Positions 9,814 to 18,731 of a DNA stretch of 58,789 bases are shown piece by piece. Source of the stretch: Tritrichomonas foetus (taxonomy: Eukaryota; Parabasalia; Tritrichomonadida; Tritrichomonadidae); contig MLAK01000823.1 in assembly GCA_001839685.1 (NCBI GenBank), positions 1 to 58,789 on the forward strand, written 5' to 3'. The translations under genes and the position numbers were made by a program. The first letter of the stretch is position 1; each line of letters begins with the position of its first letter. Below the pieces are notes generated by a model. The model did no database searches. It saw only the letters and a list, made by a program, of their open reading frames with translations, and was not told where the DNA came from.

Positions 9814-10915
9814 ATGTTATCAAATATTTTTTAAACGTATTCATTATTTTGAATATTTTGACCAAATAATCATAGAAACATTCAATAATCTCGTGAAGCA
9901 AAATCATTCGAATCGCTCACCAAAGAACTTTTCGCCCTCTGCTCATGGTCAATCCAACAATCAAATTAACTACATTGTTCATCCGCCAGATCTAACTAAA
10001 ACGCCGAATTTAAAAAATCGAAGACCGATACCATATTGCTTACGAAATCGATTTATGACCCCACAACCAACAAAAACATCATCAATAAAAGTCGAAATAC
10101 GAAAAACATTATCAAACAATTCAGGCATTCATCAAAACCAAGAAATAAATCATCAAAACAAAGAAAGAAACCAATTCAAAGAAAATATAGATGCCAACCT
10201 ATCTCCTCTTATGAAAGAAACGAATATTGATTCATTTGAATGTTCTCTCTCTGATAAAAGTTTTGAATCTGAAAATGATATCATGGAAAACTCCAAAAAC
10301 AAGAAAAATGAACAGATAGCATCACCAAAGGATATTAATTTTAATAGAGTTACGTATAGAATTGAAAGAAGCTCAGCCAGGTCCATGACAGGCAAGAAAA
10401 AACATTTTCTTTTTCTTCAAAACAGTCTGCCATTATTTAATGTGAAGCTAAAGAGTAAAAAACATCTAAATCGAATAGAAATATATAAAGGACCCAAAAC
10501 AGAAGGGAAAAAAGATTTGGCTGGAATCCTTTTAATCTGCAATTCGAACGCGACGTATTCACTCCGACGTGGGAATAGTATTGGTGATGATTTAATGACA
10601 ATCAAATTTTTCAATCGAATGAACGAAAGAAAACGAAGGAATTGTTCCATTTTCTTCTTTGGAAAAGATTTGCAGTTTGAAAATTCACTAGAATCAAGAA
10701 AATCACGAAATGATGATATAGATTTTGGTAACAGGCATGTTATTCAAAGTGATATGAACTTAATTATCGAAGATTCGAAAGGGAATGAGATGATAGCTGT
10801 TATGAAAGCGGCATCACACTCATTAATGATAGATACGATTGACCAAATTGACAAAGTGTGCATCTTTGCAATTGGAATAGCATCTTTCCTGAATTCATTG
10901 AATCTAAATGCTTAA
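9814..10915 (+). CDS. Tubby/LURP-one-like beta-barrel protein, with an apparent frameshift at a T6 run near the start
   Basis: The open frame spans 9785-10915 but has no ATG before 10055. An ATG at 9814, preceded by TTCA, reads MLSNIF and then hits TAA at 9832-9834 inside a T6 run (9827-9832). One base out of frame, the rest of the gene is open. The N-terminal 180 residues are Asn/Ser/Lys-rich and probably disordered. Residues after NRVTYRIERSS show alternating strands, including FNVKLKSKKHLNRIEIYKG, AGILLICNSNATYSLRRG and VIQSDMNLIIEDSKGNEM. They end in a hydrophobic helix (VCIFAIGIASFLNSLNL), like the closed barrel and central helix of tubby-C/LURP-one folds. Those folds bind phosphoinositides or membranes in other families. 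Fold assignment is by pattern only. Mariner copy 1 lies 47 bp downstream. Confidence 0.5.
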
Positions 10916-10962
10916 AATAGAGTTAGATAAGCCAATTTATTATTCTATTTATACAATATATA

Positions 10963-10988
10963 GGGTGTCCGGTAATGTGATGTCACTA
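10963..10988. repeat. Left terminal inverted repeat, mariner copy 1
   Basis: The first 26 bases of the element contain GGGTGTCCGG, then TAAT, then GTGATGTCACTA. They match the reverse complement of the right end except for four central bases (TAAT here, AGGC at the transposase 5' side). Confidence 0.85.
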
Positions 10989-11036
10989 AGTATAATNAAG
11001 TCATTTCTAATNAGTNATNTTTTATTGATAAGTATT

Positions 11037-12047
11037 TCAAAATATGTAGTCTCCATTGGCATCAATAACTTTTTTCAGTCTATTTTGCCATTCTGCAAAA
11101 ACTGAAAACAAAGTTTCCGATGGAATTTCATTGAAAATTTGGACTATTGTTTGAATCAAATGGCTTGGTGATTCAAAAACAATTCCTTTAACTTTTTCTT
11201 TAATAGTTCCAAATAAAAAAAAGTCGCTAGGCGCCAAATCAGGTGAATATGCCGGATGTGGAACTGATTCTAGTGAGTTTTCATTTATATATTTTTTGAC
11301 AATTTTTGCCACATGAGGCTTTGCATTGTCATAATGAACAAATAATTTTTTATAATTATTCGAGTTTTTAAACTCAACAATTTTTGACATAATGGCTGTA
11401 ATATAATATGCAGCATTAAACTTTTCATTTGGCGGCAAAACATCAATATGAATTATCCCATGAGGGTTCCAAAATACAGTCACCATAAATTTAGTGATCT
11501 GAAACCCTGGATTTTGAATAGTTGGGATTACTGAGTTTTCAGGAATCCATTGTGTATTGAAATCAGTCTTGGAATAAAACCAAGACTCATCTCCTGTTAT
11601 TAAAAAGGTGAAATTAGTTTTTTGTTCTGCATTCAAAATTTTAAGAAGTTTTTTTGCCAATAAAACTCTATTGGCCTTTTGATTTTCTGTTAGAATATGT
11701 GGCACCCATCGAAGATGCACATGTTTATACATTAATTTTGATGTTAAACGATCATAAATTGTCGATTTTGGTTCACCTAAAACATTAGCAATATATCGAC
11801 ACGATGAATGTGGAAATTCGGTTAAAACATCTAAAATTTTCCAGTCAAGAATATCATAACTTTGGCACTTTTTCTCTTTTTTCACAGGCTGTGTGTTTTG
11901 ACTTCTGTTCAGTTCTGCCATGACTCGGTAGATTTGTCTTTGAGACAAACATTTTTCTTTCAAGACACTCTTCATTTCTTCATATATTTCTTTGCCCCTT
12001 TTTCCTTCAAGCTGCAGAAAAGTTATGATTGAATGTTGATCAATCAT
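11037..12047 (-). CDS. Mariner transposase, intact
   Basis: This 336-residue transposase has the usual mariner length of about 340. N-terminal helix-turn-helix sequences include the SQRQIYRVMAEL and KSTIYDRLTSKL segments (about residues 35-110). The WVPH(I)L linker motif is near 114-119. The catalytic domain has TGDESW (first Asp), VHYDNAKPH (second Asp) and YSPDLAPSDFF (third Asp). I count 34 residues between the second and third acidic residues, the DD34D mariner signature. No stop or frameshift interrupts it, so it may encode active enzyme. It probably acts on the near-identical inverted termini of both copies in the window. Its protein is identical to copy 2 apart from the stop in that copy. 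Confidence 0.95.
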   Translation of the reverse strand: MIDQHSIITFLQLEGKRGKEIYEEMKSVLKEKCLSQRQIYRVMAELNRSQNTQPVKKEKKCQSYDILDWKILDVLTEFPHSSCRYIANVLGEPKSTIYDRLTSKLMYKHVHLRWVPHILTENQKANRVLLAKKLLKILNAEQKTNFTFLITGDESWFYSKTDFNTQWIPENSVIPTIQNPGFQITKFMVTVFWNPHGIIHIDVLPPNEKFNAAYYITAIMSKIVEFKNSNNYKKLFVHYDNAKPHVAKIVKKYINENSLESVPHPAYSPDLAPSDFFLFGTIKEKVKGIVFESPSHLIQTIVQIFNEIPSETLFSVFAEWQNRLKKVIDANGDYIF

Positions 12048-12222
12048 TTTTTAATAAACGTGCATCGTGTACGTTTATAAATTATTCTTTTTTTTTATGA
12101 AAAAGATTCTTTATCTCTATTTTCAGTCAAGAGAAAAAAAAATTGTTTTCAAAATTTTTATGTTAACATTGCATAGTTTATTATTTATAAATATAATGTA
12201 TTGATTTCACTTCTAATGTGGG

Positions 12223-12248
12223 TAGTGACATCACGCCTCCGGACACCC
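12223..12248. repeat. Right terminal inverted repeat, mariner copy 1
   Basis: The last 26 bases read TAGTGACATCAC, GCCT, CCGGACACCC. They are complementary to the left end except for the four-base centre. The flanking TA completes the target duplication. This is the end nearest the transposase start codon. Confidence 0.85.
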
Positions 12249-12251
12249 TAT

Positions 12252-12610
12252 ATTGTTTTAAAGTAAATTAAATTTCTTCTTCAAAATTTAAATGTTTAAA
12301 AATTAATCCTTAAGGGATTTCCTCCAAAATAGTTGTATACTAAGTATATCTTATGCATTGAATGTAAAATTTTTTTCTCAATATTATTGAAATACATTAT
12401 TATTATCAACGTTATTGCCAGAAAATCAGCTCAAAATAAGATAAGAAGGGTAATTACATATGTTAAAATTATCAAATCATTGTTTATTGCACATACTCGA
12501 ATGATCAAAGGTTAGAAACAACGGTAGGAAATTTGACAATAACCGTTAGAATTCATGATAATTTGACATGTTTTTTGATAATAACCGTTTTCCAAAAATG
12601 TCATTATAAA
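12252..12610 (+). promoter_or_regulatory. Upstream region with two TTTGAYAATAACCGTT repeats
   Basis: Between mariner copy 1 and the next gene, a 16-base element TTTGA(C/T)AATAACCGTT occurs at 12532-12547 and 12574-12589, 42 bp apart with one mismatch. AACGGTA lies near 12519-12525. The ATG of the downstream gene is at 12611, 21 bp after the second copy. AACCGTT fits the Myb consensus and recurs before other genes. A promoter role is inferred. The 12252-12500 part shows nothing else. Confidence 0.4.
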
Positions 12611-14349
12611 ATGACGGACAGATTAATAAATGACATTAATGGTTTAGAATTCGATGAAATTAAATATTTAAAAAGTTTTAATACGACACCAAAGATTGAT
12701 GAACTAATTTTAGAAATTCACCAATTGGAAATTGATGATGAACAATATATTTTAAACATCAACGATTTTCATGATATGCTTGAAGAGAATGTAAATCATA
12801 TATCAAATGGTCTTAATCAACTTCAACAAAATTTAGACAATTACAAAAATGATATTGATTGGTTTTACAATTTGGGAAAAATCGTCTCAACAAATATTCG
12901 TTTTAAATTTAACAAACAAACGATTTTTTGATCAAATGTTAGAATTGTTAAAGCTTTTATACGAAGCAGTTTGTGCAATTCCTCATTTTGTTACAAGTGA
13001 GAATGAAAATTTAGTGTAAAGCTCCTCATATTGAAGAATTTTACAATCGAATAAAAGACTTTTCACCTGAAGACAATATACGTGAAACTTTCCTTTGTGT
13101 TTTTTATGAGAATATAAAAAGTCTCAATGATTTCAATAACATTCAACAGAAAGCAAAAGCAATTTCACGTATTACAAAATTAACACCATCACTTCGAGAT
13201 GTTCTAGCTCAATATGTTATAGACAACTTTATTCAGACTGTTGAAAATCATGAATATCCATTTGAAAGTTTTATTTCTTTATTAGTGAATTGTTGGCTTG
13301 ATCAAACACGAAAAGTTTTAAAAGAATCGGAATTTGAAACAATAATTTATTTCAACCTTGATCAAAAAATAAATAATTATTTTTTATCTCTATCTGAAAG
13401 TAAGAGTCGAAAAAAAGATTCAGAAAAAGACAAAATTAATCTAAGAACAATTAATACAATATTTAATGAATTGTTAATTTTAACTTCAGATAAGAATTAT
13501 CATTTCACATTTTATCAAAATCTGCTTCCATATGTTCTTGGTATATGTGAAGATGAAAATAAACAATTACTTCCGATTATAACTGCTCTTAAAAAAGATA
13601 AAAAAGTAGATATTCCAAATGAAACTTATTATTTAGCGAGCTATTTGAAGTTCCATGGAGCCCTTAAAAAAATTTTCGAAGAACTGAATAGTTTGCAGAC
13701 CAAATTAAATCATTATTCTAATATAATTTTAAACAAAAGTTTACTTGAAATAGTATTTGAATGCCTCACTAAGTATTTTAATCAAGTTCATGAAAATCTC
13801 ATTTCCAGAATTAAAGAAAATAGTCTCTTAAATATCAAGATTGCAGCTTTTAATGGTATTTTATACTTTCACAATAAGATACTCGAAATTAATTCCGAGT
13901 TTGTATTAGATGAAGATGTTTTTAACATACTGGCAAAGAATAGTTTCAATGAAGATATTTTATGGAAATTGTATAAATGTAATAACAAATGTGATATTGC
14001 CAACTATTTTAATCATTTTTCATTTTTTTATAGACAGCATTCTCAAAAACAGGAGATATCAGAGAAAATTATTTCTGCTCTATTTAGGCAATTAAACATG
14101 ACTGTTGTAACTTTTGCTATTTCACGAATTAAAAAAATTACCGTTCCAAAAATGCAAAAATATACCCAAATGATCATCAAAAATGTTTCTTCATTTTTAA
14201 AAAATGATCGAGAGCATGTGGAATTTCTAGATTATTTCAATTCATTTTTGGGAAGCAAATCATCAAACGATTTTTTGAAAATGGTAGAAATCGAACCTGA
14301 CTTGGAAATTAGAATTCAGGAACTAGGAAAAATCATAAGTAAATTATGA
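12611..14349 (+). pseudogene. All-helical protein of about 578 aa split by two +1 frameshifts (unknown; tethering-complex-like)
   Basis: Coding sequence starts at the ATG 12611 (MTDRLINDINGLEF). It runs to TGA at 12929-12931, directly in a T6 run (12924-12929). It continues one base on to TAA at 13017-13019, then one base on again (from 13018) as an uninterrupted frame to 14349. All three parts have the same helical, Asn/Lys/Ile-rich character, so they were one gene. Residues about 45-85 form a coiled coil. The rest is a chain of amphipathic helices, reminiscent of exocyst/COG-type tethering subunits, but I recognise no specific family. Either the gene is decaying or the assembly carries indels here; the second shift is not in a homopolymer. 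The two upstream AACCGTT repeats suggest an active promoter. Confidence 0.6.
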
Positions 14350-14490
14350 CTTCTAAAATTTATCTAATTTCATGTCAATACAAATCTGAAAGTGTTCATA
14401 AGCTTATTTTTCCCCTGACCATTTATTTGGTCAAATTTTCTGCGTGTTTTGAATTTTCAATGATGATTACCTGTCAAACGAAACACATCA

Positions 14491-15213
14491 ATGTGTTGTA
14501 AATGCAAGAAGATATACCCTCATGAAGAGAAAAAACTCATGGTAAAAATGTTTGTAGGACTCACAATAATACAGGCATTCGTTTGCATCGCCTTATGTAG
14601 CGTATCAGTAATTTTCATTCAATCAACAAATCTCACGTGGTTTCTTCCAATTGATATTCTCACTCTAATGATTGCTGTAATCATTTTGAGCATGATTTTA
14701 TTTATTGTTGGAATTTCTTCAGCAGTTAGTAATACCACATTTGCATGGGTTTGGTTTCATTTTTTTATGATTATTTTATTATTTATTGAAATGGTCATTT
14801 CGTGGTTTACATCAGATATTGGGAACCTTATTACTTTATCTCAAAAAACATGGATACATAGTTTTGATGAAGAAAGATCAGAAATACAGTCAGATTTACT
14901 CTGTTGTGGATTTGCAAATAGTTCTGACTATCCAGCAAAGCCTTGCATGGAAGACCATCTTATTGGGTGTCAAGTTAAGCTTTTATCTTTATCCACAACT
15001 ATCCGAGATGTTGCATCTATTGCATTATTTGTTGATTTCATATTTGCCTTATTTTATGATTTTATGGGATGTGCAATATGTTTTCATCCAGAAGTGATAA
15101 CTTTTGATCAAATTGATGATGATATTACTTCTGATTCATATGAAAAGCCTTTATTTTCACCAACAATTCTTGTTGATCCTCTTGATGATAAAGGCACGTT
15201 AACTTATACATAA
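14491..15213 (+). CDS. Tetraspanin-like four-span membrane protein
   Basis: This 240-residue protein has four hydrophobic segments, at about residues 18-46, 53-78, 84-106 and 174-200. A small loop lies between the first two and a larger extracellular loop (107-172) before the last. The large loop holds the diagnostic CCG motif in DLLCCGFANSSDYP, plus two further Cys (PCMEDH and GCQVK). The N-terminus begins MCCKCKK, with Cys positions suited to palmitoylation. The cytoplasmic tail is acidic and has a possible YEKPL sorting signal. Trichomonads have a sizeable tetraspanin family at the surface and in exosome-like vesicles. Substrate or partner is unknown. The ATG at 14491 directly follows a CACATCA sequence. 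Confidence 0.85.
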   Translation: MCCKCKKIYPHEEKKLMVKMFVGLTIIQAFVCIALCSVSVIFIQSTNLTWFLPIDILTLMIAVIILSMILFIVGISSAVSNTTFAWVWFHFFMIILLFIEMVISWFTSDIGNLITLSQKTWIHSFDEERSEIQSDLLCCGFANSSDYPAKPCMEDHLIGCQVKLLSLSTTIRDVASIALFVDFIFALFYDFMGCAICFHPEVITFDQIDDDITSDSYEKPLFSPTILVDPLDDKGTLTYT

Positions 15214-15870
15214 GTTATATATGTGTTAAATAAAAAGAATACTGGAATAAATACGACTCTTATGGCGTCTTGTTACTTTCGTACTTTTTTGGTGTGAGTA
15301 CTTCATTCTCTAACAAAATTTTCATCTCAGAATAGTTTTCATGTGAAAGATGAGATGAGCTTTTCAAGGTTCAGTTACCGTAACTATTGAAAAATTTCTT
15401 ATAAAGCATTTCTACGATTAAATGGTCCTATTTTAAACGAGAAATAATGTTCTTGATAAGGTAATTGTCAGAAAAAGTTTGGGACAATCAAATTGTGGGA
15501 TTGATAACTATTGTTGAATGTCGCGTCTCTTTTTTCGTATATAAATTTCTAATATACACTTGATCTAGGTGAGAATATTCAATGTATAGTAAATGATGAA
15601 AAGTTTGATCATGGCATTGAAAACAGCAAGACAGACCAATTCTTTGAGAGCATTTCTATATATTCAATTTATAAAAATAAATCGTACATGTTTTCAATGA
15701 TCACACAAAATTTGAATCAATTGTTTTGAAATGGCTTCTATTTAAATTTCTTTGATCTTCGCATTTTTCTAAAGAGATTTTTTTTCGCAACCAAAAATTT
15801 CAAATGTGTGTATTTTTGAATAAAAACCTAAATTGAGGGGCACACAATATGGTGAATTAACTTCACTTCG
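15214..15870. other. Intergenic, 657 bp, nothing supported
   Basis: This is AT-rich DNA without coding-like frames. A TTCACTT sequence, fitting the trichomonad initiator pattern TCAYWW (TCACTT), lies a few bases before the Myb ATG at 15871. It is a plausible transcription start. Confidence 0.45.
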
Positions 15871-16632
15871 ATGTTATTCAGGAATAATTTGAGTCATCAA
15901 AGTGATTATCAAAATAACCACAATAGTGATAGTATCAATACAATCAAGACAAATGAAATCGCCAAACAAAAAACGAAATCAGATATCCCAAATCAAAGAC
16001 ATCGAACTCCTTTCACGCTTGAAGAAGACCAAATGATTCAACAATTAGTGAACATTTATGGTGATCATAACTGGGCAACAGTTGCTGCTAACATTCCGAA
16101 CCGAACTGTTCGCCAATGCCGCGAAAGATGGCAATTGTTTTTAAACTCAGGTGTTAAGAAAGGAAAATGGACGAAAGAAGAAGATGAAATTCTTCGAAAG
16201 AAATACGCAGAACATGGGTCACAATGGAAATATCTTGAAAACTTCTTTGAAGGAAGAACATCATATAATATTAGAAATCGTTGGATTTCTTTGGAAAAGA
16301 AAGATAGAAAATATCTAATGTTTTCAAATGCATCTCAACTAGAATTAACTTCACCACCCATTTTTGAATTCCAAACTGATGAGATATTCAAAAGTGAAGT
16401 TAATCAAGAAACGCCAGGGGTGGTAAATGATATAGTACAGAAAACGTATATCGAAAGTATTTCATGCGTAGAAAAAGAAAAAAACTCTCCAAAAGATGAA
16501 AGCTGTATTTTCAAATGCGATAGTAGCTGCATTACTGGAGATGAATGCAGTTGTAATTCAGAAAGCTTTTTCGAATGGGCACGCTGTTGTTTATTCGATG
16601 AAGAAATCGACAGCTATTTTTGTGCATGTTAG
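15871..16632 (+). CDS. R2R3-type Myb DNA-binding protein with a Cys-rich tail
   Basis: This 253-residue protein has two Myb repeats. The first (residues about 50-100) is RTPFTLEEDQMIQQLVNIYG...W...VRQCRERWQLFL. The second (about 101-150) is GKWTKEEDEILRKKYAEHG...W...YNIRNRWISLEKK. Short two-repeat Myb proteins are the main expanded transcription-factor family in trichomonads and bind promoter elements containing AAC cores. The C-terminal 60 residues are unusual, with about ten Cys in a spaced pattern (SCIFKCDSSC, ECSC, RCC, CAC), which could bind metal or respond to redox state. That is an inference. An initiator-like TCACTT precedes the ATG. The many AACCGTT-type motifs upstream of other genes could be targets of this class. 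Confidence 0.88.
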   Translation: MLFRNNLSHQSDYQNNHNSDSINTIKTNEIAKQKTKSDIPNQRHRTPFTLEEDQMIQQLVNIYGDHNWATVAANIPNRTVRQCRERWQLFLNSGVKKGKWTKEEDEILRKKYAEHGSQWKYLENFFEGRTSYNIRNRWISLEKKDRKYLMFSNASQLELTSPPIFEFQTDEIFKSEVNQETPGVVNDIVQKTYIESISCVEKEKNSPKDESCIFKCDSSCITGDECSCNSESFFEWARCCLFDEEIDSYFCAC

Positions 16633-16824
16633 ACATTGATTTGATATTATTAGAAAGGATTAGAAACGAAATTTTATATATACTATTGAATCTTTTATAT
16701 AATTATGCATATATATATTGGATTTGTTTTTCTCTAAAAAATAGAGTAGAGTGTAAATTTCTATTTTTTTATTTTTTTTTTTGAATATGATTTTTTGACC
16801 TTTTTGAATCAATTATTTGGCCTT

Positions 16825-17724
16825 ATGGGAGTCGAAGAAAGCTCGATCCCTATTGGTAGCACAAAGCTTGTTATAAATCCATCAGTACCGATAACAGGTC
16901 AGATCACAATCGCTGTTCATGGCAAACGAAAGGTTGGCAAAACATCGTTAATTCAAAAAATGAAAAATTGCGATTTAAACCCTCAATACATTCCGACAAA
17001 AACAATGGAAGCGACCGAATTTTATTGGAATCCAATAAGACATCCAGATGAAACAATAAAAATTACAGTATGGGATGTTGTCGATCAGGCTCTCAAAATT
17101 CCCTCAGAAACTTCCAATTTGAATGTGGTTTTACCAGATGCGAACACAGTTGATACATTCACAACAACAGACGGAATTATTATATTGTATGATCCTGATG
17201 ATGAAGCAACTGCTGACTATGCCGCCAAAATCATTTCATCATCACCACAGAAGCTCCCAATTCTATGTCTGGCCAATTTTCTTGATCGTAGAAAAATGAT
17301 TAAAAAAGTGCCAGAAAATTTGCTTCCTTTTATGGATCGAATCATTCATGTTCAGACATCAATATTTTCTAATAGAGGACTCCCTGTCGTTGCTGAGTGG
17401 CTTGACAAACCGCTTTTGTATAGTCAGGAAAAATACTACATTCAGCTTGTTGCAAATGCTGAAAAAGAAATGAATGATTTTGATAAACTATTTAATGAAA
17501 AAATTGAGAGAACCAGCTTAGGACTATTCCAAAACGGGATTGAGGACGACAATGAAGATTTCGATGAAAAAAGTGATGAACTGCCTGAAGAACTCATAAA
17601 TAACGATATTTTATCATATAAGAAAACAAAGCCAGGAATTAAAAACTCGAATGGTTCATTTTCTTATAAGGATGACCGAGAAGTAGAAAGTTTTATGGTG
17701 AAATTAAATTATGAGATGAAATAA
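16825..17724 (+). CDS. RABL6: RABL6 (Parf)-like Ras-superfamily GTPase
   Basis: Translation from the ATG at 16825 gives 299 residues. A P-loop GKRKVGKTS (about 35-43) is followed by YIPT...ATEFYWNP (switch I region) and VWDVVD in place of the usual WDTAG. Then come GIIILYD and PILCLANFLDRRKM, a degenerate NKxD. The order and the WDVVD motif match RABL6/Parf rather than a Rab. Human RABL6 has a GTPase-like domain and a long tail; here the tail is short and acidic (about residues 235-299). The frame is open 10 codons upstream from a TTG, and that stretch (TFLNQLFGLMG) resembles the RABL6 N-terminus. However, the ATG at 16787 is out of frame with it across a T6 run (16791-16796). The true start may therefore lie at 16787 with an indel. 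Confidence 0.75.
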   Translation: MGVEESSIPIGSTKLVINPSVPITGQITIAVHGKRKVGKTSLIQKMKNCDLNPQYIPTKTMEATEFYWNPIRHPDETIKITVWDVVDQALKIPSETSNLNVVLPDANTVDTFTTTDGIIILYDPDDEATADYAAKIISSSPQKLPILCLANFLDRRKMIKKVPENLLPFMDRIIHVQTSIFSNRGLPVVAEWLDKPLLYSQEKYYIQLVANAEKEMNDFDKLFNEKIERTSLGLFQNGIEDDNEDFDEKSDELPEELINNDILSYKKTKPGIKNSNGSFSYKDDREVESFMVKLNYEMK

Positions 17725-18248
17725 TTTTTGTTTGGTTAAATAAAAGCTAATATAACTATCAACCTATTGAATCAGATAATATTTTTGAAAAACCAAAATT
17801 TTTCATTAATATCGCATAAAGAGGGAACTTCTATTGCTCGCATTATACCACAAGTACAAACCATTTTCCAAGTAACCAAATTTAATCATAATCATAACGA
17901 TGTAATCTATAATTTGATGAAGATTAAATTCTGTGATTATGAAAAAAAAATTAATTCGAGAAGAAAATATATTAATGACAAATTTGTGTGGAACAGGGTT
18001 TTCTAATTAAAGTGTTTCCAAAATATAATGTGAGATATGACGGAAGATCTTTTTTGGAAACAAATGAATCACATTAAAAAATTGATTACCAAATCTTGAA
18101 AATAACTGAGAAAGAATCGAGAGAAAAAAGTAGTTCATTTTCGATAATCAATGATGAGTCAAATGATGAGTTTTAAATTTTCATATATTATCATATTGGA
18201 TATGGTAAAACGAAAAAAAATTGAGGGTTCAAAGAATAAAACGTTTAT
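17725..18248. other. Intergenic, 524 bp
   Basis: A frame at 17767-18006 has somewhat protein-like composition but no ATG until 36 codons from its end. I do not call it a gene. No RNA or repeat was seen. The 3' ends of the RABL6-like gene and of eL42 face each other here. Confidence 0.4.
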
Positions 18249-18563
18249 TTACCAGGTTGGTTCAGCATGCTTCTTCTTCTTATCGACCATCCATTCGAAT
18301 TTACGAAGACGTCCAAGGCAATACATTGAAGATTTCTTGCATGACTGGCATGTAAAACGAAGGCTGATCTTCTTTGATGTCTTCTTTGAACGACGAAGAA
18401 GGGGCTTAACACGACCCACGAAACCTTCTTGTTTACGATCATAACGACGACGACCAAGAGCGCATTTTCTTTCTTCGCCACGGCTAGCTTGTGCTACCTT
18501 GTGATTCTGATGCTTCTTGCAGAATTTGCAGTAGAATTTCTTAGTTTTTGGGTGGTGTACCAT
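18249..18563 (-). CDS. RPL36A: 60S ribosomal protein L36a/L44 (eL42)
   Basis: From the ATG at 18563 this is 104 residues, the family's normal size. The sequence MVHHPKTKKFYCKFCKKHQ...HKVAQ followed by GRRRYDRKQEGFVGRVKP and the basic KKTSKKISLRFTCQSC identify eL42. Its E-site Pro/Lys loop contacts the tRNA CCA end. Two Cys pairs (YCKFC and TCQSC with a further Cys downstream) form the expected zinc site. The frame extends 13 codons upstream (to 18602) but the family N-terminus is MV-, so the internal ATG is used. An AAACCGT box lies 20-26 bp upstream (18583-18589). The gene is divergent from the Yvh1-type zinc protein. Confidence 0.92.
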   Translation of the reverse strand: MVHHPKTKKFYCKFCKKHQNHKVAQASRGEERKCALGRRRYDRKQEGFVGRVKPLLRRSKKTSKKISLRFTCQSCKKSSMYCLGRLRKFEWMVDKKKKHAEPTW

Positions 18564-18731
18564 CTGTCTAAAAGGCCATTTCAAACCGTAAATCCCTTTC
18601 AAATATAATTTTCTTTTCTGTGATGAAAAATAGTTATCAAACTATATGTTAACCGAATACAAAAAGTATTCGACCACATTTAAATTGAAAAGAAAGACTT
18701 CAACCAAAAATCATTTCGACGAAATTTAAAA
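18564..18731. promoter_or_regulatory. Shared eL42 / Yvh1-type promoter region
   Basis: This 168-bp gap separates two divergent genes for the large ribosomal subunit and its maturation. It contains AAACCGT (18583-18589) near eL42 and TTAACCG (18649-18655) in the middle. An initiator-like TCATTT lies shortly before the ATG at 18732. Function is inferred from position and motif. Confidence 0.35.

Larger units (their letters stand above)
10963..12248 (-). mobile_element. Mariner-type DNA transposon, copy 1 (1286 bp)
   Basis: The element runs between inverted termini that start GGGTGTCCGG and end CCGGACACCC. It is flanked on both sides by TA (10961-10962 and 12249-12250), the mariner target duplication. 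Total length is 1286 bp, identical to copy 2 at 31935-33220, which lies in the opposite orientation. Four ambiguous N bases (10997, 11012, 11016, 11018) fall near the left end. The transposase frame is intact. Insertion is 47 bp past the stop of the tubby-like gene, so it probably affects only its 3' UTR. T. vaginalis carries related mariner elements (Tvmar type). Confidence 0.95.

Noticed and set aside
17767..18006. A 79-codon frame after the RABL6-like gene.
   Set aside because: It opens without an ATG, and the first ATG leaves only about 30 residues. It may be a remnant but cannot be supported.
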